This document shows, one piece after another, positions 33,463-42,006 of a DNA stretch of 58,869 nucleotides. The position numbers and the translations under genes were made by a program. Each line of letters starts with the position of its first letter. Position 1 is the stretch's first letter. The notes under the pieces were generated by a model. The model had not been told where the DNA came from. It saw nothing but the letters and a program-made list of their open reading frames with translations, and ran no database searches. The stretch is from Acidimicrobiia bacterium (GTDB lineage Bacteria > Actinomycetota > Acidimicrobiia > Acidimicrobiales > Bin134). The DNA lies in NCBI GenBank assembly GCA_022827405.1, contig JAJDTA010000073.1, forward strand, positions 1 to 58,869, written 5' to 3'.

Positions 33463-34242
33463 TTATTGCCACTTGTAGTCGGGGTCGCGCTTTTCCCGGA
33501 AGGCGCGGCGGGCCTCTCGGGAGTCGTCGAAGCGCATAAGACGGGTGGTGTAGTCCTGCTCGGTTCGATAGCCCTCTCGCAGTTCCATGTTCTCGATCCG
33601 GTTCATCGACTCCTTGGCCATGCGCAGGGCGATGGGACTCTTGGCGGCCAGTTCTTGGGCCAGCTCCCGCGCGGTGTCCATGAGTTTGTCGGAGGAGGTC
33701 ACCTCGCGGACGGCGCCGATGCGGTACATCTCCTGGGCCGACACCTGCTCGCCGGTGAAGAACATCTCCCGGGCCTTGTGACGGCCCATCATCAACGAGA
33801 GGTGAGCGCTGGCCCCGAGCAGCCCGACATTTATTTCGGGAGTACTGAAGCGGGCGTTCTCGGAGGCCACCAGCATGTCGCAGCAGGCTGCATAGGCCAG
33901 ACCGGCGCCCAGCGCGTAGCCGTTGATGGCCCCGATCACCGGTACAGCACAGTCGATGATGGCCCACATGGCCTCTCGGGCCACCAATCCAGGGTCGGTA
34001 AGTTCCTTGGGGGGTCGTTGGTCGCGGGGCTCGGTTCCAGAGGTCTTCAGATCGACGCCCGCTACGAACGACTTGTCGCCGGCACCGGTGAAGATGGCGA
34101 CCCGCACATCCCGGTCGTCGCCCAATGTGGAGAACACATCTCGGATCTCGGCCATGGTGGCGGTGGTGACCGCGTTGACCGGGGGGCGGTCGAGGGTGAC
34201 GGTGACGATGTGGTCGCGCTTTTCTACCAGGAGATCGGGCAC
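33463..34242 (-). CDS. enoyl-CoA hydratase/isomerase family protein
   Basis: A crotonase of about 259 residues. Visible are the N-terminal TVTLDRPPVNAV segment, the oxyanion-hole region FVAGVDLKTSG and the second oxyanion strand GAINGYALGAGLAYAACCD; the hydratase Glu positions fall near NVGLLGASAHLSLMMGR. The first catalytic Glu is not obvious (LLGASAH), so isomerase or other crotonase activity is possible. The GTG at 34242 is preferred because AGG lies six bases upstream and the protein then begins like the family; a GTG at 34278 would add 12 residues with no ribosome-binding site. It lies downstream of the P450 gene on the same strand. Confidence 0.9.
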   Translation of the reverse strand: MPDLLVEKRDHIVTVTLDRPPVNAVTTATMAEIRDVFSTLGDDRDVRVAIFTGAGDKSFVAGVDLKTSGTEPRDQRPPKELTDPGLVAREAMWAIIDCAVPVIGAINGYALGAGLAYAACCDMLVASENARFSTPEINVGLLGASAHLSLMMGRHKAREMFFTGEQVSAQEMYRIGAVREVTSSDKLMDTARELAQELAAKSPIALRMAKESMNRIENMELREGYRTEQDYTTRLMRFDDSREARRAFREKRDPDYKWQ

Positions 34243-34305
34243 TTCTCGCCTGCCTTTGCTGCTGAGTCCGGACCCCACAGTATCGGGGGGAAGGAGCGAA
34301 AAAAG

Positions 34306-35589
34306 CTAGGCAGCCTGGGCGGCGACCACCGGACCGTAGCGCACCGGGAGGTGCTTGATTCCGTTGATGGTGAGATCGCGCAGCCGCTCGGGTGGGCCGA
34401 TCACCTCGATGTCGGGGAGGCGGTTGATCAGCGTTTCGAACATGACCTCCAACTCCAGCTTGGCCAGGTTGGCGCCCAGGCAATAGTGGGCGCCACCGCC
34501 GCCGAAGGCCAGGTGGGGGTTCGGCGTGCGGGTGATGTCGAAGCGGTGGGGGTCGTCGAACACCTCGGGGTCGCGGTTGCCCGCGGTGTACCACAGCGCA
34601 ATCTTTTCTCCCGCTCGGATCTGCGCCCCGCCCAGTTCCAGGTCTTCAGCCGCGGTACGGCGGAAGTACCGGACCGGTGTGCCGTATCGCAGAATCTCGT
34701 CCACCGCCCTGGGCATCAGCTCGGGATGACGGCGCAGCAGTTCCCACTGATCGGGGAACTCTTGGAAGGCGACCAGCCCGTGGGTGATTGAATTGCGGGT
34801 GGTTTCGTTGCCGGCGATCACTAGCAAGGTGAAAAAGAGCGATAGCTCCAGATCGTTGAGTTCGGTTACCGACCCGTCGGCCATGGTCACCTCGGCCTGC
34901 GCCAGCTTGGTCATCAGGTCGTCGCGGGGGCAGCGGCGCTTCTCCTCGGTGAGCTGCTGGGCGTAGATGGTCATGTTGAAGGCGTCCATCGTCCCATTTT
35001 GCGGCGAGTAGGGATCGTGCTCGTTCAGGAATTCGGGATCGAACCGCCCGATGGCCGAATTTGTCCACTCGAACAGCTTGTGGCGGTCTTCCTGGGGGAC
35101 CCCGATGATCTCGGCGATGGCCATGAGTGGAAGCTCGGAGGCCAAGTTGACCACGAAATCGCCCTCAGAGCGACCGTCGAGCGCATCGATGATGAGGTGG
35201 CTGCGAATGCGGAGCCAGTCCTCCAGCTTGCGCACCATCCGAGGGGTGAACCCCCTGCTCACTAGCTTTCGGTAGCGGGTGTGATCGGGCGGGTCGGTCA
35301 TGATCATCATGATTCCGGGGCCCATCTCGACGTCGGGGAGGGTGATTCCGCCGGCACCGTCTCGGCCCGGACCGGTTTGATGGGAGAGCACCGGGCCCAT
35401 CCGGTGGGCCTTGGTGATGAGGTCGTGGGATGTGACCAGCCAGAATGGCTCCTCATGGGTGGCGGTTGCGGGATGGCGCCAGATGGGGGAGTGGGCTCGC
35501 AGCTCGTCATACACCTCGTAGGGCTCGCGTACGGCGAACATGTCCATGTCGGTCAGGTCGATCGCGGTGGCTAGTGTGGAGGGTGACAT
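34306..35589 (-). CDS. cytochrome P450 (bacterial class I, CYP125/CYP124-like region)
   Basis: A 427-residue soluble P450. The I-helix motif is AGNETTRN (259-266), the K-helix E298-I-L-R301, and the heme loop FGGGGAHYCLG with Cys370. TDPPDHTRYRKLVSRGFTPR is the normal C-helix region. The general pattern resembles mycobacterial steroid or lipid terminal hydroxylases, but the substrate is only a guess. The ATG at 35589 has GGAG nine bases upstream. A longer in-frame extension consists of repeating heptads that are just the reverse reading of the 21-bp operator-like array and is rejected. It is divergent from the TetR gene and likely controlled by it. Confidence 0.93.
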   Translation of the reverse strand: MSPSTLATAIDLTDMDMFAVREPYEVYDELRAHSPIWRHPATATHEEPFWLVTSHDLITKAHRMGPVLSHQTGPGRDGAGGITLPDVEMGPGIMMIMTDPPDHTRYRKLVSRGFTPRMVRKLEDWLRIRSHLIIDALDGRSEGDFVVNLASELPLMAIAEIIGVPQEDRHKLFEWTNSAIGRFDPEFLNEHDPYSPQNGTMDAFNMTIYAQQLTEEKRRCPRDDLMTKLAQAEVTMADGSVTELNDLELSLFFTLLVIAGNETTRNSITHGLVAFQEFPDQWELLRRHPELMPRAVDEILRYGTPVRYFRRTAAEDLELGGAQIRAGEKIALWYTAGNRDPEVFDDPHRFDITRTPNPHLAFGGGGAHYCLGANLAKLELEVMFETLINRLPDIEVIGPPERLRDLTINGIKHLPVRYGPVVAAQAA

Positions 35590-35607
35590 AACCCGCTTCT
35601 CCTTGGT

Positions 35608-35754
35608 GAGAACCCCATTCTTGCACGCGAGAACTACAATATCAACTATGAGAACAGGAAAGACATGCCTGAGAACATAGATATTGACACTGAGAACAAA
35701 GATGTCGATGTTGAGAACATAGATATCCAGGTAGAGAACGTAGATTCCGAGCTG
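35608..35754. repeat. array of seven 21-bp units with invariant GAGAAC (operator-like)
   Basis: GAGAAC occurs at 35608, 35629, 35650, 35671, 35692, 35713 and 35734, exactly every 21 bases. The remainder of each unit is degenerate (consensus near ATAGATATCGACGTT). Around several units a pseudo-palindrome TGTT-GAG-AACA is visible, best at 35709-35719. The array covers the P450-TetR intergenic region and the first 30 codons of the TetR gene, where it encodes heptads with Glu-Asn every seven residues. Two helical turns of spacing would put bound dimers on one face of the DNA. Confidence 0.85.
35617..35645 (-). promoter_or_regulatory. candidate promoter for the P450 gene
   Basis: On the minus strand TTGATA (35645-35640) and AAGAAT (35622-35617) are 17 bases apart, reasonable -35 and -10 boxes 28 bases upstream of the P450 start. 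The boxes are interleaved with the GAGAAC units, so a bound repressor would block the polymerase. Confidence 0.35.
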
Positions 35755-36408
35755 GCTGCGCTCAGTTCTTGGGAACAGCGAATGCTCGAGCGGTCGTTGG
35801 ACAGCGCTCGGGTCCAGGCCTTGGCACGCAGCGGCGAATTTGTTCACGCCGCGCTGGCCCTTCTCGAAGAGGAGGGATCGGTGGATTTCACCGTGCAAGA
35901 CGTGGTGCAGCGCTCGGGAGGCTCGCTGCGGCGCTTCTACCAGCTGTTCTCTTCCAAAGACGACCTCGTCTTGGCGCTGTTCGAGGAGCTGATCACCCAG
36001 CTTGTGGAACATGTCCCCGACACTGTTCAGGGTGGAGCCCCTCCGCTGGTCAGGCTTGAGACTTGTGTCCGGACTCTGTGGGACTTCATTCGAGGCCAAG
36101 ATGCGCCCCCAGCGAAGATCGTCCGCTCTATGGCCACTCTGCACAACCAATTGGCCGCCACTCGGCCCGAAGGACTGCGGCTGGCCTGGGATCCCCTGCG
36201 GCAGCTCATATCCGGAATCATCGCCGACGGGGTGGCCGACGGATCAGTCCGATCGGACATCGAGGTGGAGCAACTGTCCGATCTCTTCTTCGATGTCTCG
36301 CTGGCCGCCCATATTTTTGCCCTCGGTCGAGTGGGCTCCACTCACACCCGGTTCGATGGACTATGGGGCTTTTGCCTGGGGGCGCTCCGGCCTCCCCCCG
36401 AGGGCTGA
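35665..36408 (+). CDS. TetR/AcrR family regulator with repeat-encoded N-terminal tail
   Basis: A 247-residue regulator. Residues 1-28 are a heptad-like acidic tail (ENIDID, ENKDVD, ENIDIQ, ENVDSE) encoded by the 21-bp repeat array. The HTH domain follows at about 50-100 (FVHAALALLEEEG, FTVQDVVQRSGGSLRRFYQLFSSKDDLVLALF). The C-terminal ligand domain has no recognisable ligand signature. The ATG at 35665 has AGGA five bases upstream; an ATG at 35782 would leave the whole array non-coding and still keep the HTH. It is divergent from the P450 and probably represses both genes and itself. Confidence 0.9.
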   Translation: MPENIDIDTENKDVDVENIDIQVENVDSELAALSSWEQRMLERSLDSARVQALARSGEFVHAALALLEEEGSVDFTVQDVVQRSGGSLRRFYQLFSSKDDLVLALFEELITQLVEHVPDTVQGGAPPLVRLETCVRTLWDFIRGQDAPPAKIVRSMATLHNQLAATRPEGLRLAWDPLRQLISGIIADGVADGSVRSDIEVEQLSDLFFDVSLAAHIFALGRVGSTHTRFDGLWGFCLGALRPPPEG

Positions 36409-36423
36409 CTTGATTCTCGGCGT

Positions 36424-37836
36424 TCAGCGCAGGCGGGCCTTGGCCTCTTTCTTGAACGCCGCGAGCTGAATGCGTTCTTCTCGCTGCTTGTAGAAGTCGT
36501 CCAGTGGGTAGCACCCCGAGATCAGTCCGCTGCGGGGGGCGGTGGTGCAGTCGGAGAAGGTGCGGCAGATGAGGCGGCGGTCGAGCTCACGACCGGCCAG
36601 CACATCGGCTGGCAGGTGCGAGTACGACAGGATCATGCGGCCCAGGCCGACGGCGTCGGCGGTCCCCGCGGCCACCAGGGCTTGGCCAACGGCGGGCAGC
36701 CATTCCTGGAGGTACGACAGGCCTGCGGCCACCACCGTCATGTTCGGATGCTGGCTGGCTATTTCAGCGGTGGCGTCGATCAGGCGGGCCACGCCGACCA
36801 AGGGGTCTTCAGGGGGCTGATAGCCGTCGGAGGGTGGGAAGTAGGCGGGCCGCTGGATGTGGGGCACGTAGTAAGGGCTGCCCGCTGAGGCGCACACCAA
36901 TCCGACGCCCAACTCGGCCAGCATGTCGAGCAACTGGTGGGTTTCGGTCAGGTCGACGCCCACTCCCGATCCGTCGCCGCCGAAGGCCAGCGGGTAAGGG
37001 TCGAGAATTTCGGGGGTGCCGACGCCGCCGGTGCCCGCGGTATGGGGGACGAAGTCGAACAGCGACAGGCGCACAGCCACGCCCAGGGAGGGGGCTTTGG
37101 CGCGGATACCAGTGATGATGGATCGCAGGAAGCGAGTGCGGCCCTCCAGATCGCCACCGTAGGGACCGGGGCGGTCGATGGCGGATAGGAACTCGTGGCC
37201 CAGGTAGCCGTGGCAGGCCTTGATGTCCACAAAGTCGAACCCGGCTTGGCGGGCCAGCACCGCTCGGTGAATGAACTGCTCGACCAGCTCGTCGAGCTCG
37301 TCATCGGTGAGTACCTCGGCCTGTCCTGAAGCCACCCGCGCATCCAGCAGGGGGTGCTGGTACACCGTTTTGGGGGCCGGACCCGTCGCGGTGGGCCGGG
37401 CATAGCGCCCGGAGTGGGTGAGTTGGAGCACCGTCACTTGTGAGGGGTCGAGCCGATCTCGTAGGGCAGCGAGATCATCAACGGTGGTCTCACTCAGCAC
37501 CAGCTGGCGGGGGTTGGCTCGACCGTCGGGACGCACCGCGGTGGCCTCGCCCCAGACCAAGCCGGCGCCGCTGGTCGCGAATCGGTCCCAGCGGCGGCGG
37601 ACCAGATCAGACGGCCTCCCGTCGGTTTCTCCGTCCCAGCCCTCCATGGGCAGTACCGCCCAGCGATTGGGCGAGATGTAGGTGCCGGCTGAGCCGTCGG
37701 TGATCTCCATCGGCCGGGCCAGCGCGCCGGCGGGGTCCACCTCGTCGTCGATTGGAATCTCGATCCCGAGATCTCCCAAGTAGTCGCGCAGCGCGGCCAA
37801 GCTGGTCAGGTTTTTCACCTGCTTGAACCGGGGCAT
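36424..37836 (-). CDS. old yellow enzyme family NADH:flavin oxidoreductase
   Basis: A 470-residue FMN barrel. Visible are the first-strand segment YISPNRWAVLPMEGWDG, VLQLTHSGRYARP with the FMN-side His, FDFVDIKACHGYLGHEFLSA with the substrate His/His-type segment, and GDLEGRTRF matching the family YGGSxxNRxRF. The C-terminal region holds CRTFSDCTTAPRSGLISGC, cysteines like those of Fe-S-containing members, but no FAD/NAD domain follows. It probably reduces an enone or enoyl substrate. It is the last gene of the unit that starts at 48712, three bases after the DapA-like gene. Confidence 0.9.
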   Translation of the reverse strand: MPRFKQVKNLTSLAALRDYLGDLGIEIPIDDEVDPAGALARPMEITDGSAGTYISPNRWAVLPMEGWDGETDGRPSDLVRRRWDRFATSGAGLVWGEATAVRPDGRANPRQLVLSETTVDDLAALRDRLDPSQVTVLQLTHSGRYARPTATGPAPKTVYQHPLLDARVASGQAEVLTDDELDELVEQFIHRAVLARQAGFDFVDIKACHGYLGHEFLSAIDRPGPYGGDLEGRTRFLRSIITGIRAKAPSLGVAVRLSLFDFVPHTAGTGGVGTPEILDPYPLAFGGDGSGVGVDLTETHQLLDMLAELGVGLVCASAGSPYYVPHIQRPAYFPPSDGYQPPEDPLVGVARLIDATAEIASQHPNMTVVAAGLSYLQEWLPAVGQALVAAGTADAVGLGRMILSYSHLPADVLAGRELDRRLICRTFSDCTTAPRSGLISGCYPLDDFYKQREERIQLAAFKKEAKARLR

Positions 37837-37839
37837 CAG

Positions 37840-38763
37840 CTAGAGCACTCCGAGGCGCTCGCCGATGTCGCGCAGGATCTCGCGATCGCTGTCGGGACGG
37901 GTGGGGGCGCCGCGGGGGACGGCTTCGCTATTGGCCCAGCCTCGCATCTCCAAAAACATGGCCGCGCTGTGGCGGTAGGCCGGTACCGGCGGGCGGAAGG
38001 TGAAATGGCCCAAATACTGGAGTATGTCGTTGAGCTGGTGGAAGCCAGGGTCACCTTCGGCCCACAGGCGGTCGCGCTCGGCGAACTGGTCGGGGGCGAA
38101 GGTGGAGAGGCCCAGCAGGTAGTCGGAGCCGTACATCACCATGTCGATGGCCAGGTCGTTGCCGGTGAGCACCAGAAAGTCCGGGCGCACCTCGTTTCGC
38201 AGCGCCAGCCGGTCCCATTCCAGTTCCCTGTTGAGCGACGAGTGCTTGGCCCCGATGCACTGAGGCAGCTCCAACAGTCCTCGATAGGTGTCCAGCGACA
38301 CGATGCGCCCGTAGGGCACGAACATGGGGCCGAGCTCAAACCCGATGAACCGGTCCAGATGGGTGGCAATCTGGCCGTGGGCGTCGAGCCAGGCGGCGTC
38401 GCCGTGGTTGTTCAATCCATGCGACGGGAAGATCACGGGAAGCCCGCCCCGGAGGGTGATCTCATCGGCGGCTCGCCGGTAGGCATCGAGGTCGAATGCC
38501 GCCTTTGGCTCGTCAGCAACGAAGGCCCCGGCCACGAAATCGCTCCCGGCGATGGCCGAGGCGCGGTCTAGCACCTGCGCCCGAGTGTCGGTGTCGAGTA
38601 GCTGGACGTAGCCGGTGTCCATGTTCACCGCTGGTGTGAGCCCCGCCTCGTGGGTGCGGGCGATGTGGGCATCCAGTGAGACCCAGTCCACCGTGGCCGA
38701 GTCGAGATGGGGCAACAAGATGGCCGACATCCCGGTGATGGCCCGTCCGGGCAATAGCTGCAC
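37840..38763 (-). CDS. dihydrodipicolinate synthase (DapA) family protein, divergent
   Basis: A 307-residue barrel with DapA-like features: an N-terminal ITGMSAILLPHLDS, the presumed Schiff-base Lys in QCIGAKHSSLNR, and FLVLTGNDLAIDMVMYGSDYLLGLSTFAP, which matches the G-x-D/phosphate-side loop of the family. The Tyr-containing loop is not clear, so the reaction may differ. The GTG start overlaps the sulfatase stop (TAGTG), and the stop lies three bases before the OYE-like gene. It could cleave the carbon skeleton released by desulfation. Confidence 0.75.
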   Translation of the reverse strand: MQLLPGRAITGMSAILLPHLDSATVDWVSLDAHIARTHEAGLTPAVNMDTGYVQLLDTDTRAQVLDRASAIAGSDFVAGAFVADEPKAAFDLDAYRRAADEITLRGGLPVIFPSHGLNNHGDAAWLDAHGQIATHLDRFIGFELGPMFVPYGRIVSLDTYRGLLELPQCIGAKHSSLNRELEWDRLALRNEVRPDFLVLTGNDLAIDMVMYGSDYLLGLSTFAPDQFAERDRLWAEGDPGFHQLNDILQYLGHFTFRPPVPAYRHSAAMFLEMRGWANSEAVPRGAPTRPDSDREILRDIGERLGVL

Positions 38764-40286
38764 TAGTCGTTGACTCCAAGGCTCTCCAGCACATCATTGG
38801 GGATCCCAGACAGGCCGGTGGATGTGGGGTCGACTGGATGGCGCTCTCGCAGGATTGCCGCCGCGTCTGACCGGCCGGTGGCTTCGAGCCGCTCCAGGTA
38901 CTCGGGCAGGTGCCCTTTGCAATGGAAAGGGCCGCCCTCGGCCAACACGATCTTTAGGGGATCGACGGGGGAGTAGCTGCGGGTCATCTGGTCGTCGGTC
39001 CACGACAGCAGTTGGTCTTGGCCCTCGGCCAGCACCGAGGGGGCCTGGTCGGCCAGATCGGTGGTCTCGTGGGGATCGGCGGCGATGTCGAACAGCATCT
39101 CCTCGTTCCAGGCCGCGTGGTAGCCGTCGTGCCAGGTGCGGAGGTAGAGGTGGTCGCCCCAGCGGACCCCCCGTTGCACCGACCAAGCCCCCTGGGACAA
39201 CACCAGGTAGTCCCGTCCGCCGTGATTGCCGGAGCGGACATCCTCGGCGACCGACCGGCCGTCCCATCCGAAGGGGATGTCGATACCGGCCAGGTCGACG
39301 ACGGTGGCGCCGATGTCAAGGTGGTAGAGCAGCCCGTCGTGGACTTGGGGCTCGATTCCCGGCCAGCGCAGCACTGAGGGGATGTGGCAGGTTGCCTCGT
39401 CGGCGCCCTGGTGGTCGGCGTATACGCCCAGCTCGCCGAAGGCCTCGCCGTGGTCGGAGGAGACAAGGATGGCGGTGTCGTCCAGCACGCCGTGGTCGGC
39501 CAGCGTGTTGACCAGCGTTCCCACCGCGTCGTCGGCGTAGCGGATTCCGGTGTCGTAGCCGTCGAAAGTCTGCTTCACCTCGTCCATGTTCGACAGGTTC
39601 CAGGGGTGGCGGGGCGGAGGAGGACCCCACTCGTCGGGCTTGAATCCCCAGGGCTCCTGGGCGGAGTGCGGGCCGGCCAGCGGCCAGTTGCGGGCCCGCA
39701 CCTCCTCGGTATGCCAGGCCGGGGACGGATCGCCCTCGAACGGGTTCCCGTACTCCTCAGGGGCGTTGTAGGGGGTGTGGGGATCCCAAAGGTGTACGTG
39801 GAGGAACCAGTCTTCTTGGGCGGCGTTGTCGTTGAGCCAGCGCAGCGCTCCGGGCAGCACCTGGTCGGCCCGCTCGCCGCCGAAGCCCCGCATCAGGTTC
39901 AGTGACTCCATGAATCCGCTGTTCCACCAGGTGGCCGAATGGCGGAACGGAAAGCTGGAAATCGACGCGGTGTGGTATCCCGACCAGTAGAAGCGAGACG
40001 CCCAGGAATTGGCCGCTATGCCGGAGAAGAAGCTGCGCTCCGCCCCCTGGGGCCGCAGGTCGGCAGCCATCCCCCCGTGGTTGGCCACCCCGTTGCGGAT
40101 CCCGAACATCCCGGTGATGAGCGCGGTGCGGCTCGGCAGACAGGGCACGTCGGACGCATACACGTTTGAGAACCGCACCCCCTCGGCGGCCAGCGCGTCG
40201 ATGTTCGGGGTGGTGTTGCGGTGATACCCCGCACACCCCAGGTGATCAGCCCGCAGGGTGTCGATGTCGATGTAGAGGATTCGCAT
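38763..40286 (-). CDS. sulfatase (Cys-type, CLPSR)
   Basis: A 507-residue sulfatase with the metal-binding start ILYIDIDTLRADHLGCAGY, the formylglycine motif C49-L-P-S-R53, and SSDHGEAFGELGVYADH for the second metal and substrate side. WYDP-like and HVHLWDPHTPY segments are normal for arylsulfatases and choline or glycan sulfatases. There is no signal peptide, so cytosolic action is expected. The ATG at 40286 is chosen because the earlier in-frame codons read as an unrelated Pro/Arg-rich shadow of the neighbouring gene; AAGGA lies ten bases upstream. It is second of two sulfatases in the unit and is coupled to the DapA-like gene. Confidence 0.94.
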   Translation of the reverse strand: MRILYIDIDTLRADHLGCAGYHRNTTPNIDALAAEGVRFSNVYASDVPCLPSRTALITGMFGIRNGVANHGGMAADLRPQGAERSFFSGIAANSWASRFYWSGYHTASISSFPFRHSATWWNSGFMESLNLMRGFGGERADQVLPGALRWLNDNAAQEDWFLHVHLWDPHTPYNAPEEYGNPFEGDPSPAWHTEEVRARNWPLAGPHSAQEPWGFKPDEWGPPPPRHPWNLSNMDEVKQTFDGYDTGIRYADDAVGTLVNTLADHGVLDDTAILVSSDHGEAFGELGVYADHQGADEATCHIPSVLRWPGIEPQVHDGLLYHLDIGATVVDLAGIDIPFGWDGRSVAEDVRSGNHGGRDYLVLSQGAWSVQRGVRWGDHLYLRTWHDGYHAAWNEEMLFDIAADPHETTDLADQAPSVLAEGQDQLLSWTDDQMTRSYSPVDPLKIVLAEGGPFHCKGHLPEYLERLEATGRSDAAAILRERHPVDPTSTGLSGIPNDVLESLGVND

Positions 40287-40326
40287 AAGGGTGGTTCCTT
40301 CGCCGATTGCTTCAAGTATGGGCCAT

Positions 40327-42003
40327 TTATTCGACGATGAACGTGGCCACTGACTCGGGGCTGCGCCGGTAGCCGATGCGGTGGGCGACGGCTCGGATGC
40401 GGGTCTCGCCGATGGGCAGCCGCAGGGGCTCGTGGTAGAGCAGGCGGCGTGGGGGGTCGCCGCCGCGGGGGTCGTGGCCCAGCGCGGCCGCAAACTGGGC
40501 ATCGAGATCGGCCGGCGGGTCGGGCAAGGGGTCGTCTTCGAAGGTGTAGGCGATGGAGGCCCCCTGGGTGCTGCTCTGCATCTGGAGGATGGCCGGGCCC
40601 TTGAACGAGCCGCCTTCGGGGCTGGCCTCGGTGCCGTGGTACTCGGCGCCCACCACGATGAACTTGGGGGCGTCGGTGGTGGGCTGCACTCCTCCCGGCC
40701 ACATCTGGGCCACCATCATTTCCTCGGGCATCATGCCCAGATCGCCCACTTCGCGCTGCCACTGCTCCAGTGCATTCCGGTGGCGCTCCAGCACCTCGCG
40801 AAAGGCCGGGTCGTCGGCCAGGTTGTGAATCTCGTGGGGGTCGGCCTCGGTGTCGTACAGCTCCTCGGCCGGGCGTTTGTCGGCCATGGCCTGCGCCGGG
40901 GGGCCTTCAAGTTCGCCCGCCGCGTACAGCCGCCACATCTCCTGCATGATGGGGTGGTTGTTCCGAAAGGAGTTCCACATCATGTAGGGCCGGGCGGGGT
41001 CGTAATGGCGGATGTACTTGAACCGCTGGTCCCGGCTGGCCCGCACGGTGTCGTACATCTCGTCGTAGCGATCTCGGGAGATGAATACGTAGTCGCGCCC
41101 TCCGTGGGCATCGGGGCCGACGAACGGCCGACCGTGAAGGTGTCGGGGCACTTCGGTGCCGCAGATCGACAGCACCGTCGGCCCCAAGTCCATGGTGCTA
41201 ACCAGCTCGTCGCTGACCGTCCCGGGTTCGATCATCCCTGGCCAGCGGACGATGAGGGGGCTGTGGATGCCGCTGTCGTAGGGCCACCGCTTGCCCCGAG
41301 GCAGCGGTCCGTGGTCGGTCCACACGAACACCGCGGTGGAGTCGGCCAGTCCGTCCTCGTCTAGTTCGGCGAGAATGTCGCCCAGCCGCCGGTCGCAGTG
41401 CTCGATGGCGGTGTACACCCGGGCCAGCGACTCCCGCACCCGAGGAGTGTCGGGGAAATAGGGCGGCACTTCGATGGAACCCAGGTCGATGTCGTTGTCG
41501 CCGAAGAAGCTCCCCTCCCATCCCGCCATCTCATGGGTTTCGTCCAGGTTGAACACCGAGAAGAACGGTTGGTCGGGATCAGGCCGGTCGCGCCAGTGGC
41601 CGCCAGGCAAGTCCCAGGCAGTGATGGGCGGAATGAACTGGTAGTCGGTCTTACTGCGGTTGGTGCAGAAGTAGCCGGCCGCCCGCAGGTATTCGGGGAA
41701 GCAGCGCACATAGTGGGGGACAACCGCCTCGTAGCGGGGGACGCCCTTCCCGCCGTGATGCGGGCCGCTGTTGGTGCGCATGTGGTGGGTGCCGAGCGTC
41801 ACCGGGTGCATACCAATGATCACCGCACTGCGAGACGGAGCGCACACTGGCGCAGTGGTGAAGGCCTTGGTCCAGAGGCCGCCCTCTGAGGCCAGCCGGT
41901 CGAGGTTGGGGGTGCGGGCCACCGGGTCGCCGTAGCAGCCGAACCGGGGCGAGCAGTCCTCGAATGACACCCACAAAACGTTGGGGCGTGTGGTTTTCTT
42001 CAT
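40327..42003 (-). CDS. sulfatase (Cys-type, CAPSR)
   Basis: A 558-residue sulfatase: RPNVLWVSFEDCSPRFGCYG at the start, formylglycine motif C54-A-P-S-R58, the active-site FVWTDHGPLPRGKRWPYDSG segment with the second metal pair, and an extra C-terminal domain of about 70 residues after residue 485 (AILQMQSSTQGASIAYTFED) resembling the beta-strand tail seen in many environmental sulfatases. No signal peptide is seen. It begins three bases after the binding-lipoprotein stop, which links it to the importer; its product likely acts on the imported sulfate ester. Confidence 0.94.
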   Translation of the reverse strand: MKKTTRPNVLWVSFEDCSPRFGCYGDPVARTPNLDRLASEGGLWTKAFTTAPVCAPSRSAVIIGMHPVTLGTHHMRTNSGPHHGGKGVPRYEAVVPHYVRCFPEYLRAAGYFCTNRSKTDYQFIPPITAWDLPGGHWRDRPDPDQPFFSVFNLDETHEMAGWEGSFFGDNDIDLGSIEVPPYFPDTPRVRESLARVYTAIEHCDRRLGDILAELDEDGLADSTAVFVWTDHGPLPRGKRWPYDSGIHSPLIVRWPGMIEPGTVSDELVSTMDLGPTVLSICGTEVPRHLHGRPFVGPDAHGGRDYVFISRDRYDEMYDTVRASRDQRFKYIRHYDPARPYMMWNSFRNNHPIMQEMWRLYAAGELEGPPAQAMADKRPAEELYDTEADPHEIHNLADDPAFREVLERHRNALEQWQREVGDLGMMPEEMMVAQMWPGGVQPTTDAPKFIVVGAEYHGTEASPEGGSFKGPAILQMQSSTQGASIAYTFEDDPLPDPPADLDAQFAAALGHDPRGGDPPRRLLYHEPLRLPIGETRIRAVAHRIGYRRSPESVATFIVE

Positions 42004-42006
42004 CGG

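Noticed and set aside
35608-35754. CRISPR array at the regularly spaced repeats
   Set aside because: The unit is only 21 bp, the conserved part is six bases, there are no unique spacers and no cas genes; it fits an operator array instead.
35590-36150. An N-terminal extension of the P450 with repeating IYVLNID-like heptads
   Set aside because: It is the antisense of the 21-bp array and of the TetR coding region; the P450 family start and a Shine-Dalgarno fit the ATG at 35589.
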